A stretch of 5,840 nt of DNA, from NCBI GenBank assembly GCA_021820645.1, contig JAKADJ010000165.1, positions 1 through 5,840 of the forward strand, read 5' to 3'. A program made the position numbers and the translations under genes. This stretch comes from Bacillota bacterium (lineage in GTDB: Bacteria; Bacillota_E; Sulfobacillia; Sulfobacillales; Sulfobacillaceae). This document shows positions 1 through 5,697 of the stretch, one piece after another (positions within the stretch are counted from its first letter, which is position 1; every line of letters starts with the position of its first letter). The notes beneath the pieces were generated by a model. The model made no database searches. It was not told the origin of the DNA and saw only the letters and a program-made list of their open reading frames with translations.

Positions 1-1139
1 TTCATCGGATAGACGACGACTTTGACCGAGGGGATGGACTTTACGCCTGGCGAGTGGGTGCCAGCCCATTCTCCTGGATCGACAGATTCGCTGACGCGAA
101 CCATGGGTTCGGATCCGAGCTTCGTGTCGGTTTCGGCATCGTAAAAGGCGAACCCGTATTGGTTATAGTTGCCGTAACGAGACGCTGGGGGAAGGAAATT
201 GGCGACGACGTCCAAGCTTTCGAAGCCTTCCAGTTCGTTAATCACGTGTGCCGCCTGCCCATAGGGGTGTAGATCGGAGGTCTCAGTGATCAGGGCCACA
301 CAGCAGACCGAGACCTTGGGTGAGATTTCCTCCGGCCAGGCAACACTGAGCGGTTTGGGTGCGGCCTCGGAGTTGTTTAAGCCGATCCGATAGAAGGTAA
401 CCGGTCCCACCACACCATCCACGCTGATCCCTTGAGCTCGTTGAAAGTCCATGACAGAATCCCGCGTCGCGGCATCATAATATCCTGTGATGCGTGAGCT
501 ATAGTATCCAAGGTCCTTAAGGACGGTCTGTAAGAACACGACGTCGAATCCGTTACGGCCCGTATAGATGGCACGGCCTCCGGCAAACGTGTAAATCCAA
601 GTCGCGTCATAGAACCCGAATCCTGCAATGGCGTTGTCGGGGAATCCGGTATCGCCGTTTTGCTCCGCGTCCGCTTTAAAAGCGCGCACCGCATCGGCGG
701 TCTGACTGTTGAAAGTCCCGGTAGCCGGCGCTCCAATCATGGAAGCATAGCGAAAGCAATTGAGACGATTTTGGAGGATTGTCACATCACCTCCGGAATT
801 ACCCATGCTTAACTGGCGGCTACCATAAACGGGTCCGCCGTATGTGGTGTGGGTACCAACACCTTGGCCAAACAGGAAGTACGTAGCACTTCCGACCACA
901 CCGTCTGCCGTGATCCCAAAGTAGCTTTGGATATTCTTCACGGCGGCCACCGTGCTCGAATCAAATTGCCCGGTAATGCTGATGGACTGGCCCATGGGGC
1001 CATTGGGAGGGTTCATAGAGACCAGCATCAGGTTATAGACCGCCTGCACCACCGCGACGTCCGTGCCACTTGCCCCGGAAGACAGGGTACGACTGCCAAA
1101 AGGCACGTACGGCGCAAATTTGTCATCGAATAGAGCCAT
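1..1139 (-). CDS. Peptidoglycan-binding repeat protein, partial (C-terminus beyond left edge)
   Basis: The frame reads from an ATG at 1139 down to the left edge (379 codons, no stop). An AAGGAGATGA Shine-Dalgarno (1156-1147) precedes the ATG and fixes the start. The protein begins MALFDDKFAPYVPFGSR. Three repeats resemble peptidoglycan-binding domain 1: residues about 15-92 (SGTDVAVVQ, then FGITADGVVGSATY), 105-188 (SGGDVTILQNRL, then ADAVRAFKAD) and 191-254 (NGFDVVFLQTVLKDLGYY, then ISVDGVVGPVTFY). The LQ..L and DG.VG.vT signatures are what I rely on. Residues about 258-379 are a different domain that I do not recognise (GQAAHVINELEGFESLDV, then NQYGFAFYDAETDTKLG). Known for the family: such repeats bind cell-wall glycan or peptide and usually target a catalytic domain. 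No catalytic domain is visible here. There is no N-terminal signal peptide or membrane segment, so the route to the wall is unclear; spore-coat or lysis-dependent release are inferences. No partner gene is visible downstream. Confidence 0.85.
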   Translation of the reverse strand, partial: MALFDDKFAPYVPFGSRTLSSGASGTDVAVVQAVYNLMLVSMNPPNGPMGQSISITGQFDSSTVAAVKNIQSYFGITADGVVGSATYFLFGQGVGTHTTYGGPVYGSRQLSMGNSGGDVTILQNRLNCFRYASMIGAPATGTFNSQTADAVRAFKADAEQNGDTGFPDNAIAGFGFYDATWIYTFAGGRAIYTGRNGFDVVFLQTVLKDLGYYSSRITGYYDAATRDSVMDFQRAQGISVDGVVGPVTFYRIGLNNSEAAPKPLSVAWPEEISPKVSVCCVALITETSDLHPYGQAAHVINELEGFESLDVVANFLPPASRYGNYNQYGFAFYDAETDTKLGSEPMVRVSESVDPGEWAGTHSPGVKSIPSVKVVVYPM

Positions 1140-1197
1140 TGTCTCGTCATCTCCTTCAGTATGAGGTCGTGCCAATACATCACGATTCGATCCATTG

Positions 1198-1223
1198 TAC
1201 GGACCGACTCCCAGAAGGTTCCT
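1198..1223 (-). promoter_or_regulatory. Possible ECF-sigma-type promoter of the peptidoglycan-binding gene
   Basis: Read on the minus strand, AGGAAC (1223-1218) is followed after exactly 16 bp by CGTA (1201-1198). This resembles the B. subtilis sigma-W type pattern TGAAAC-N16-CGTA: the AAC core and the whole CGTA match, while two bases of the -35 do not. Transcription would start near 1190, leaving a leader of about 50 nt before the ATG at 1139. The -10 region also contains TACAAT (1199-1194), close to the housekeeping -10. However, no TTGACA-like hexamer lies 16-18 bp upstream of it, which is why I prefer the ECF reading. An envelope-stress sigma factor would suit a cell-wall-binding product, but that is inference. 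Confidence 0.3.
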
Positions 1224-1243
1224 AAAATAGAATAATGTGTGGT

Positions 1244-1268
1244 ATGGGACCCATGCAGCGCATGGGTC
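1244..1268. promoter_or_regulatory. Perfect 9-3-9 inverted repeat with overlapping third half-site (candidate operator)
   Basis: Arms GACCCATGC (1248-1256) and GCATGGGTC (1260-1268) are perfect inverted copies separated by AGC. A further ATGGG at 1244-1248 pairs with CCCAT at 1250-1254 (ATGGG-A-CCCAT), so three half-sites alternate in orientation within 25 bp. The element lies about 20 bp upstream of the candidate -35 of the peptidoglycan-binding gene. It is outside any coding region, and neither side has a T-run, so a terminator is unlikely. A dimeric regulator site is the simplest reading. A folded RNA element in a longer leader is the alternative. Confidence 0.5.
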
Positions 1269-1430
1269 GCCGAAACTTGGGATTGGGGATCGCCGGGCTT
1301 GGTGTTGCTCAACCAAGAATATCTTTTGCCGGAACAAGAGTTGGTACGAGACGTACTGATCATTCCAGAGGTGTTTTCCGCCCGATGGTAGGGACAGGGG
1401 AACTATCGGCGACGTCGGTTACGGTGAGCG

Positions 1431-1442
1431 CGACAATTGTCG
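1431..1442. repeat. 12-bp perfect palindrome CGACAATTGTCG
   Basis: CGACAATTGTCG is its own reverse complement. It lies in non-coding DNA about 20 bp from a smaller palindrome, CGACGTCG (1410-1417). It could be a protein-binding site. It does not match the Bacillus LexA box (CGAAC-N4-GTTCG), and its distance from any start codon makes a role unclear. Confidence 0.3.
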
Positions 1443-1449
1443 TCGTAGC

Positions 1450-1510
1450 AAAAATAATAATAGTCGGTGGCTTATAGTGAGAACCCAGTCGGTCGCACCA
1501 AGGGGCCACC
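1450..1510 (-). terminator. Possible terminator after the MFS gene
   Basis: On the minus strand, downstream of the MFS stop, GGTGGC (1510-1505) can pair with GCCACC (1471-1466). Three bases later comes a T-rich run (TATTATTATTTTT, 1462-1450). The loop is long (about 33 nt) and the T-run is interrupted, so this is a weak intrinsic-terminator candidate. Its position and orientation are what a terminator for the transporter gene would need. Confidence 0.3.
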
Positions 1511-1567
1511 CCGGCAAGCGGCCCATAATCATACGCGAGGCGTGTTGGTCTGATCGCGGTGGCTTAT
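1465..1567. repeat. 11-bp direct repeat CGGTGGCTTAT flanking the MFS gene end
   Basis: CGGTGGCTTAT occurs at 1465-1475 and again at 1557-1567, 92 bp apart. The right copy contains the stop codon of the MFS gene (TTA at 1564-1566, read as TAA on the minus strand). It may be chance, or the trace of a short duplication or of an insertion and excision at the end of the gene. Confidence 0.35.
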
Positions 1568-2751
1568 CGATTGGGTTGCTGCGAAGTCTCTAACGTCGTC
1601 CCGCGTTTCTTTCGCGAGGCTATTGTCCATAGTAGCCATAGGGCAATGGACAGGCTTGCCATGATGATTCCCGCGCCGCTCAGCGCCGGGCCGGGCTTGA
1701 ATCGGCTAATGGCTCCGGTAACCAGGCCGAGCCCGATAAGGGTCACTACCGCCATAATAGAGCGCTGGATGGCAAACACCCCGCTTTGTTGCTCTCGGGC
1801 AACCCGGATGCCAATGTGGCTATCGAGCGCCACGTGCACGATGGGGCTCGATAGCGCGCCAACGGTGACCCAGATCAGGGCCGTGGAAAGGTTTGGGGAG
1901 AGTCCAATGCGCCAAAAAGCTAGTCCGGTGATGATCCAGGACAGAAAGTAAGATGCTTTGAGGTGTTTTAAAAGCCTGGGAACGACGAGCCAGGCCCCGA
2001 GCACGGTGCTTAGCCCCCAGATTGTCCGAATAGTGCCATAGCCTAAGGCCTTGGCATGCCAAGGGCTCTGAATCAGGAGGGGAATGGCGACGGTGAACGC
2101 GGGCCAAAGCAGGTTAGCTCCGGCACGTACCGTCAAGGCCATCATTAGAAAGCCATCCCGCCACACGACTTTCCAAGGAGTGATGCGCGCTCTATGCATT
2201 GCAAGGGGTGCGTCGATGTCACCCAGTCTAAACCACAGTGCACCCGACAGCGAGAAGAGGGAAGCCGTTGCCAAGATTGCCATCAGCGGTCCTGCCGTGG
2301 TGATAAGCGCACCTGCTAAGAGCGGTCCCATCACCATTCCCGCACGCGATGCTAGTTCAAATCTCGACGAAGCATTTGCCACGCGGACCGGGGTGACATA
2401 AGACATCAGCCAAGCCTGAGCCTTCGGAATGACTCGTGCACTAATCCACCCTTCGATAAGTCCTATCGTGATGAGCAACGCTGGGACCCGGACGAGCCAG
2501 GGAGAGAGGAGTGCTAGACTCGTGCCCGTGACCAAGAGCCAGAGACCCATTCGTCCTCCGAATCCCCAATCCGGTCCGGCCACGCCTACAAGAATGGCGG
2601 GGGCCACGCTGGATCCGGCCGCAATAGCCACGAATAGACTGGAGTGGGTGAGGATGACCACTTGCCAAAGCAACAGGGTGGTCCAAAGGGTGCCGGCACC
2701 ATAGATAAGTGCTAAGCCGAAATAGAAAGCACGAAGCGATTGGGGTTGCAT
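1564..2751 (-). CDS. MFS transporter, probable drug or metabolite exporter
   Basis: A 395-residue, strongly hydrophobic protein with about twelve membrane segments, near residues 7-28, 38-57, 66-86, 90-107, 135-153, 155-176, 200-225, 235-258, 267-285, 288-308, 326-348 and 356-379. Length and layout fit the major facilitator superfamily: two six-helix bundles joined by a cytoplasmic loop (about 177-199) in the inner membrane, normally driven by the proton gradient. The loop after helix 2 (WGFGGRMGLW) is a degenerate form of the MFS G-x-x-x-D-R-x-G motif. Helix 5 has RAGMVMGPLLAGAL, similar to the GP-containing helix-5 motif of exporters. The frame extends 20 codons upstream to an ATG at 2811. 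I chose the ATG at 2751 because AAGGAG (2766-2761) sits 9 nt before it and the protein then starts just before helix 1. The upstream ATG would also lie within the candidate promoter. The gene is divergent from a LysR-type regulator that probably controls it. The substrate cannot be read from sequence. Confidence 0.85.
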   Translation of the reverse strand: MQPQSLRAFYFGLALIYGAGTLWTTLLLWQVVILTHSSLFVAIAAGSSVAPAILVGVAGPDWGFGGRMGLWLLVTGTSLALLSPWLVRVPALLITIGLIEGWISARVIPKAQAWLMSYVTPVRVANASSRFELASRAGMVMGPLLAGALITTAGPLMAILATASLFSLSGALWFRLGDIDAPLAMHRARITPWKVVWRDGFLMMALTVRAGANLLWPAFTVAIPLLIQSPWHAKALGYGTIRTIWGLSTVLGAWLVVPRLLKHLKASYFLSWIITGLAFWRIGLSPNLSTALIWVTVGALSSPIVHVALDSHIGIRVAREQQSGVFAIQRSIMAVVTLIGLGLVTGAISRFKPGPALSGAGIIMASLSIALWLLWTIASRKKRGTTLETSQQPNR

Positions 2752-2787
2752 GGCGCGTTGCTCCTTAAAAGGATTCCCGTCTCTGCT

Positions 2788-2816
2788 ATTGTATAGGGCA
2801 CACACAGTCAAGTAAA
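2788..2816 (-). promoter_or_regulatory. Candidate housekeeping promoter of the MFS gene
   Basis: On the minus strand TTTACT (2816-2811) is followed after 17 bp by TACAAT (2793-2788), which matches the sigma-A -10 in five of six positions. The -35 matches in four of six. Transcription would start near 2781, giving a leader of about 30 nt that contains the AAGGAG ribosome binding site of the ATG at 2751. This placement supports the downstream start codon for the transporter. Confidence 0.45.
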
Positions 2817-2818
2817 AT
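2789..2818 (+). promoter_or_regulatory. Candidate promoter of the LysR-type gene
   Basis: TAAAAT (2813-2818) is a good -10. The best -35, TTGTAT (2789-2794), lies 18 bp upstream and matches TTGACA only in its first three bases. Transcription would begin near 2825 and give a leader of about 33 nt. A weak -35 is common for autoregulated LysR genes. The hexamers lie over those of the opposing MFS promoter. Confidence 0.3.
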
Positions 2819-2824
2819 GAGATA

Positions 2825-2842
2825 AATTAGGCTAATTAATTA
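2825..2842. promoter_or_regulatory. AT-rich inverted repeats before the LysR start (candidate autoregulatory site)
   Basis: AATTAG-G-CTAATT (2825-2837) is a perfect 6-1-6 inverted repeat. It overlaps a second palindrome, TAATTAATTA (2833-2842). Both lie between the candidate LysR transcription start and its ribosome binding site. LysR-type regulators bind interrupted palindromes of the T-N11-A type in the divergent intergenic region. These repeats have the right size and place but do not have T and A at the outermost arm positions, so the assignment is tentative. Confidence 0.35.
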
Positions 2843-2857
2843 AGGATGACGATAAAT

Positions 2858-3742
2858 ATGAACCATGATCACATTCTCACTGTACTCGCCGTGGAACGGG
2901 CCGGATCGTTTACACGGGCAGCCGAGGAGCTCAATGTGACGCAGTCCACGGTTACGGCACGTATTCGCCAAATCGAAGCAGAGCTTGGCGTGTCCATTTG
3001 GGAGCGTACTACTCGCCGCCTCGTGCTCACGGTTGAGGGCAAACAGCTAGTGGATCTATTTGGGAGAGCATCCATCCTCTTTGAGAGGATGCGCGAGGTC
3101 GTGGATGCTCGGGGCTTTAGCCGGCATGTGGTGATGGGCTCGGTTCATTCTCAATGGTCATCGGGGATTCTCCCGCTCTTAAGCTCTTGGACCAAGAATC
3201 ACCCGGAGATTAGCTGGCGACTACTCACAGGACATTCGGGAGAGCTACTCGCTGGAGTTCGGGATGGGGGGATCGACGTGGCCATTACCTATTTTCCGTC
3301 GGGGGAGCATGGGATACTGTCGAAGTTGTTAGCTCAACAAGATCTGGTGTTCTTGTGTGTTCCGCAATTGGCCGGGACCCGGGTACTTGACGCGAGTGAC
3401 TTAAAACAGCTGCCTCTTGCCTATCTCAATTGGGGGGATCCCTTAAGTGGATGGTTCCAACGAGAATTAGAGGGATGGATGCCGGCTGTGCAAGTCGACC
3501 AGGCTCCACTTTTAATCGCCATGCTGTTGTCGGGGAATTATGTGGGCTGGATGCCTCGGGCGCTCGCAGACGCCGAGCTTAGGCAAGGGCAATTAGTGGA
3601 GATTCCGGTCCGTTTGGGATCTTCCATTCCGCCTCGGGCAGTGTATGCGGTGACGAGCGAACGAGCCTTGGTGCACTCCCCGGTCAACGATCTCTGGCAC
3701 CACGTGACGGAGAAGGCGCCCTCAATTTTGGCGGGCCCGTGA
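2858..3742 (+). CDS. LysR-type transcriptional regulator
   Basis: A 294-residue protein of normal family length. Residues 5-62 form the winged helix-turn-helix: SFTRAAEELNVTQSTVTARI, then RQIEAELGVSIWER and LTVEGKQL. This is the standard LysR signature. A linker helix follows (about 63-88), then the periplasmic-binding-protein-like effector domain (about 92-285), with GILPLLSSW in its first subdomain and GGIDVAITYFP at the expected ligand-cleft strand. An ATG at 2846 is also in frame. I chose the ATG at 2858 because AAGGATGA (2842-2849) is spaced correctly for it and is too close to, and overlaps, the upstream ATG. The shorter form also starts like typical family members. Such proteins act as tetramers on DNA, usually activating a divergent gene when a small molecule binds and repressing their own. 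Here the divergent target is the MFS transporter. The ligand is unknown. Confidence 0.93.
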   Translation: MNHDHILTVLAVERAGSFTRAAEELNVTQSTVTARIRQIEAELGVSIWERTTRRLVLTVEGKQLVDLFGRASILFERMREVVDARGFSRHVVMGSVHSQWSSGILPLLSSWTKNHPEISWRLLTGHSGELLAGVRDGGIDVAITYFPSGEHGILSKLLAQQDLVFLCVPQLAGTRVLDASDLKQLPLAYLNWGDPLSGWFQRELEGWMPAVQVDQAPLLIAMLLSGNYVGWMPRALADAELRQGQLVEIPVRLGSSIPPRAVYAVTSERALVHSPVNDLWHHVTEKAPSILAGP

Positions 3743-4058
3743 TGGCATTCCATGCTCCCGAACTCTGGATCTGACGACAGCTGTGTGAGCCGAAGTGATG
3801 ACAAATAGCGTTAGCGGCCAACAATATTCCCGCGAGCACCAGCCCCTTCGCTAATGCCATACTTACCGTCTCACGGCTACACGCCCCTCTTGCGACGGAG
3901 CGTGTGGGATTATTGCGGCGGAATCATCCCAATCGCCTTAGCCGATGACCATGGCCTAGTGGCAGCCATTTCAGCCAAGCCTATGCCCAAATGAATTAAC
4001 CCCTTTTGGGTAGTGCCACTGGAGCCGGCAAGGCCTGGATTAATGCACCGGCGAATGC

Positions 4059-4090
4059 GGGACCACCAGGTTGCGCGCCGGTGGTGGCCC
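4059..4090. repeat. Imperfect GC-rich inverted repeat (hairpin)
   Basis: GGGACCACC (4059-4067) pairs with GGTGGT (4080-4085) and, after a two-base bulge, CCC (4088-4090). An inner GG (4069-4070) can pair with CC (4078-4079) around a TTGCGCG loop. The stem would be stable in RNA on either strand. No T-run follows on either side, so it is not an intrinsic terminator. A smaller stem at 4124-4139 follows it. Confidence 0.35.
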
Positions 4091-4250
4091 GAAGACGCGT
4101 ATTGGCACGCATCAGCCCCTCGGTCCCGACGGTTCGGGGAACATAACGCTGGTCTATTTGACGGCCAGGGATTATCGTGTGTCTTTGCGTACAGTGACCG
4201 ACAGGTCATGTCAGGGAGCAACGCCCATCTCGGGGAGTAGTCTATATCAA

Positions 4251-4301
4251 AAAGGAGCTATCACGGCTATTCGCATTCTATGAAATAGTGAAATAGCATA
4301 G
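4251..4301 (+). other. Orphan Shine-Dalgarno, tandem repeat and small stem
   Basis: AAAGGAG (4251-4257) is a strong ribosome binding site, but no ATG, GTG or TTG follows at 5-12 nt. The next ATG (4280) is 22 nt away and opens a two-codon frame (ATG AAA TAG). TGAAATAG is then repeated in tandem (4281-4288 and 4289-4296), enclosed by CTATG (4278-4282) and CATAG (4297-4301) as inverted arms. This could be the head of a decayed gene or a minimal leader frame. Confidence 0.25.
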
Positions 4302-4470
4302 CTCGCCAGCCACGAGGTGCCCCAACGGGGGTTAAAACTTAGACTCTGCATATCAAAAACGGAAATTTATTCGATCTAATAGACAAAATATTACGGAAAG
4401 GACTAGGGGTTGGCATACCGGCAGGCTAAGCTGTCATTAGACAAAAATAGCCCTGACGAGAACACAACGT

Positions 4471-4638
4471 GTGCTTGGAGACTTTGCAAAGAGGAAAGCG
4501 AAGTGGATGCGCATCGTTGAGCATGTTCTTGGACTTGCTCTCAATGCCGAAAAGTCGACAAATAGCACAGCCATTGCCGAAACTCCAATTGCAGTAGAAT
4601 CCCGTAAGGCCTCTCAGACGGCTGATAACATCAGATGA
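4471..4638 (+). CDS. Doubtful small protein or C-terminal remnant of a decayed gene
   Basis: From a GTG at 4471 a 55-residue frame runs to a TGA at 4636-4638. The protein starts VLGDFAKRKAKWMRIVEH, has a short helical stretch (HVLGLALNAEKS) and ends ASQTADNIR. I do not recognise it. In favour of coding: many codons begin with G and the composition looks protein-like. Against it: there is no good ribosome binding site before the GTG and the frame is short. It also overlaps the 3' end of the diguanylate cyclase gene by 8 bp in a tail-to-tail arrangement. The frame is open only from 4441, after a TAG at 4438-4440. Neighbouring stretches in the other two frames (4343-4429 and 4410-4520) also read plausibly, which fits a frameshifted remnant. 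Confidence 0.25.
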   Translation: MLGDFAKRKAKWMRIVEHVLGLALNAEKSTNSTAIAETPIAVESRKASQTADNIR

Positions 4639-5575
4639 CGGTCCATACGACGGTCCCCTTGTCCGCATGCTTCGTCTCGAGTAGCACAGCGTCCGCTCGA
4701 CGCACGACATCACGCCATCCAACGGCAGAATCGGCGGTCGACGCCACGCCCATTGTGATACTCACCGGGGTGTTTTCTGCTCCGGACAACACCATTCGAT
4801 GGAGCGCCTCGTGAACCTGCTGCGCCATGACGTAGGCATCCCGACCGGGAGTTCCGGGCAAGAGAACCACGAACTCGTCGCCACCGGATCGGCACACCAA
4901 CCCGTGCTTCCCGAACACCTGCTCCAACTGGTCGGCCAACAATCGAATCGCTTGATCCCCTGCGGCGTGACCCCACATCTCATTGATCGGCTTAAGATTA
5001 TCCATATCACAGAATACGACGCTCTTGGTCTCTGTTGCCACCGAATCCTCGTTCAAAAACCAGTCCATATAACGACGGTTCCCAAGTCCCGTTAGGGCAT
5101 CGGCGTATGACTGCCATTCCAGTTCAAACACGAATCCTAGGAACTCCGCCATAGTGTCCAGCAACATCCGTTGCTGTGATGTGACCCGCACTCCCGCAGT
5201 ATCCATGCCACATAAGGTCCCGACGACGCGCCCGTCGCGCAAAACCAGAGGAACGCCAAAGAACGTCGTTGGTCCGAGTCGGTGCGTCGGGGGCAAATTG
5301 GTCGTCCGCCGGTTGTGAGTGGTGTCGGGAATTTCAACGTATTGGCGATCCTCGACAACAACCCGACAGTATGCCTCCGCCAGCGGTGCATGCCCGGGCT
5401 CCACAAGAATTGTGCTTTGATTCCGACTAGCAATAATCACATTGGTCGTGCCATCGTTCACTGCGACGAAGAGGGTGTTGATGCGAAGGAACTCCGCTAA
5501 CACCATTAACACCTTGTTCGCATGCTCTTCGAGCGGTCGACTCACCAGCTCACTTAGAGGAATGGAAGCAAACAC
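4631..5575 (-). CDS. GAF-GGDEF diguanylate cyclase
   Basis: A 314-residue soluble protein predicted to make cyclic di-GMP from two GTP. Residues about 15-150 form a GAF sensor domain (AYCRVVVEDRQYVEIPDT, then FGVPLVLRDGRVVGTLCGMD). Residues about 156-314 form the GGDEF domain: DALTGLGNRR (159-168), CDMDNLKPINEMWGHAAGD (189-207) with the metal and GTP-binding residues D190, N198 and the following G-H...GD, and the signature RSGGDEF (229-235). The inhibitory RxxD motif is absent: the four residues at its position read GKHG (223-226). The C-terminal block usually written YxAK..GRN is degenerate (LLETKHADKGT). No membrane helix or signal peptide is present, so the GAF domain should sense a cytoplasmic ligand or state. 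The start is GTG at 5575, because a stop lies three codons upstream and GGTGA is spaced 6 nt before it. The gene stands alone; its c-di-GMP target is not in the window. Confidence 0.9.
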   Translation of the reverse strand: MFASIPLSELVSRPLEEHANKVLMVLAEFLRINTLFVAVNDGTTNVIIASRNQSTILVEPGHAPLAEAYCRVVVEDRQYVEIPDTTHNRRTTNLPPTHRLGPTTFFGVPLVLRDGRVVGTLCGMDTAGVRVTSQQRMLLDTMAEFLGFVFELEWQSYADALTGLGNRRYMDWFLNEDSVATETKSVVFCDMDNLKPINEMWGHAAGDQAIRLLADQLEQVFGKHGLVCRSGGDEFVVLLPGTPGRDAYVMAQQVHEALHRMVLSGAENTPVSITMGVASTADSAVGWRDVVRRADAVLLETKHADKGTVVWTVI

Positions 5576-5697
5576 ACGGCATCACCGCTTTCCAGAAAGT
5601 ACCGTCAGCCGATGCAAGGGAATACCGCTTAAGGCCGACCAAATCTACTCGCAACATTACCTCTAGCCGCTCTGTAGAGCAAGTGCCGCGGCGAAAG

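Larger units (their letters stand above)
1140..1563. other. Intergenic region between the peptidoglycan-binding gene and the MFS gene
   Basis: This 424-bp stretch has no gene I can support. It holds the ribosome binding site and candidate promoter of the left-hand gene, the 1244-1268 inverted repeat, a 12-bp palindrome at 1431-1442, an 11-bp direct repeat (1465 and 1557) and a possible terminator for the MFS gene. A weak hairpin with arms CTTGG and CCAAG sits near 1298-1318. The frame of the left-hand gene stays open upstream of its ATG for about 100 codons but offers no ATG or GTG. A plus-strand frame from 1235 to 1477 has no ribosome binding site. Confidence 0.6.
3743..4440. other. Gene-poor region of about 700 bp
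   Basis: No frame here has a start with a ribosome binding site together with a recognisable product. Competing frames on both strands around 3910-4283 all look weak. No intrinsic terminator with a clear T-run follows the LysR gene. Visible structure: an imperfect hairpin at 4059-4090, a small hairpin at 4124-4139 (TCCCGA and TCGGGG), a hairpin with arms CCCC and GGGG near 4320-4330, an orphan Shine-Dalgarno at 4251-4257 and an 8-bp tandem repeat at 4281-4296. From about 4341 to 4400 the sequence becomes clearly AT-rich. The stretch may be decayed coding DNA or may contain an untranslated RNA. Confidence 0.5.

Noticed and set aside
1028..1363. Minus-strand 111-codon frame overlapping the start of the peptidoglycan-binding gene
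   Set aside because: It runs over 100 bases into the well-supported gene in another frame, has no ribosome binding site and shows no domain.
1140..1424. Upstream extension of the peptidoglycan-binding protein frame, open for about 100 codons before the ATG
   Set aside because: It contains no ATG or GTG. The strong Shine-Dalgarno lies directly before the ATG at 1139, and the extension crosses the perfect inverted repeat and candidate promoter.
1235..1477. Plus-strand 80-codon frame containing RRNLGLGIAGLGVA, superficially like a Tat signal
   Set aside because: No ribosome binding site precedes any of its ATG codons, it starts inside the 1244-1268 palindrome region, and the rest is low-complexity without a recognisable domain.
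2752..2811. N-terminal extension of the MFS protein to the ATG at 2811
   Set aside because: The AAGGAG at 2766-2761 serves the ATG at 2751, the extension is hydrophilic and atypical, and the candidate promoter would start transcription downstream of 2811.
3684..3860. Minus-strand 58-codon frame with a hydrophobic, signal-peptide-like start (MALAKGLVLAGILLAANA)
   Set aside because: There is no Shine-Dalgarno, about a third is antisense to the end of the LysR gene, and the remainder has no protein-like features. It is worth a homology search but is not called.
3910..4283. Several overlapping frames on both strands in the gene-poor region (for example 3910-4221 minus, 4013-4240 plus and 4071-4283 plus)
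   Set aside because: They contradict one another, none has a suitable ribosome binding site, and none shows a motif or domain.
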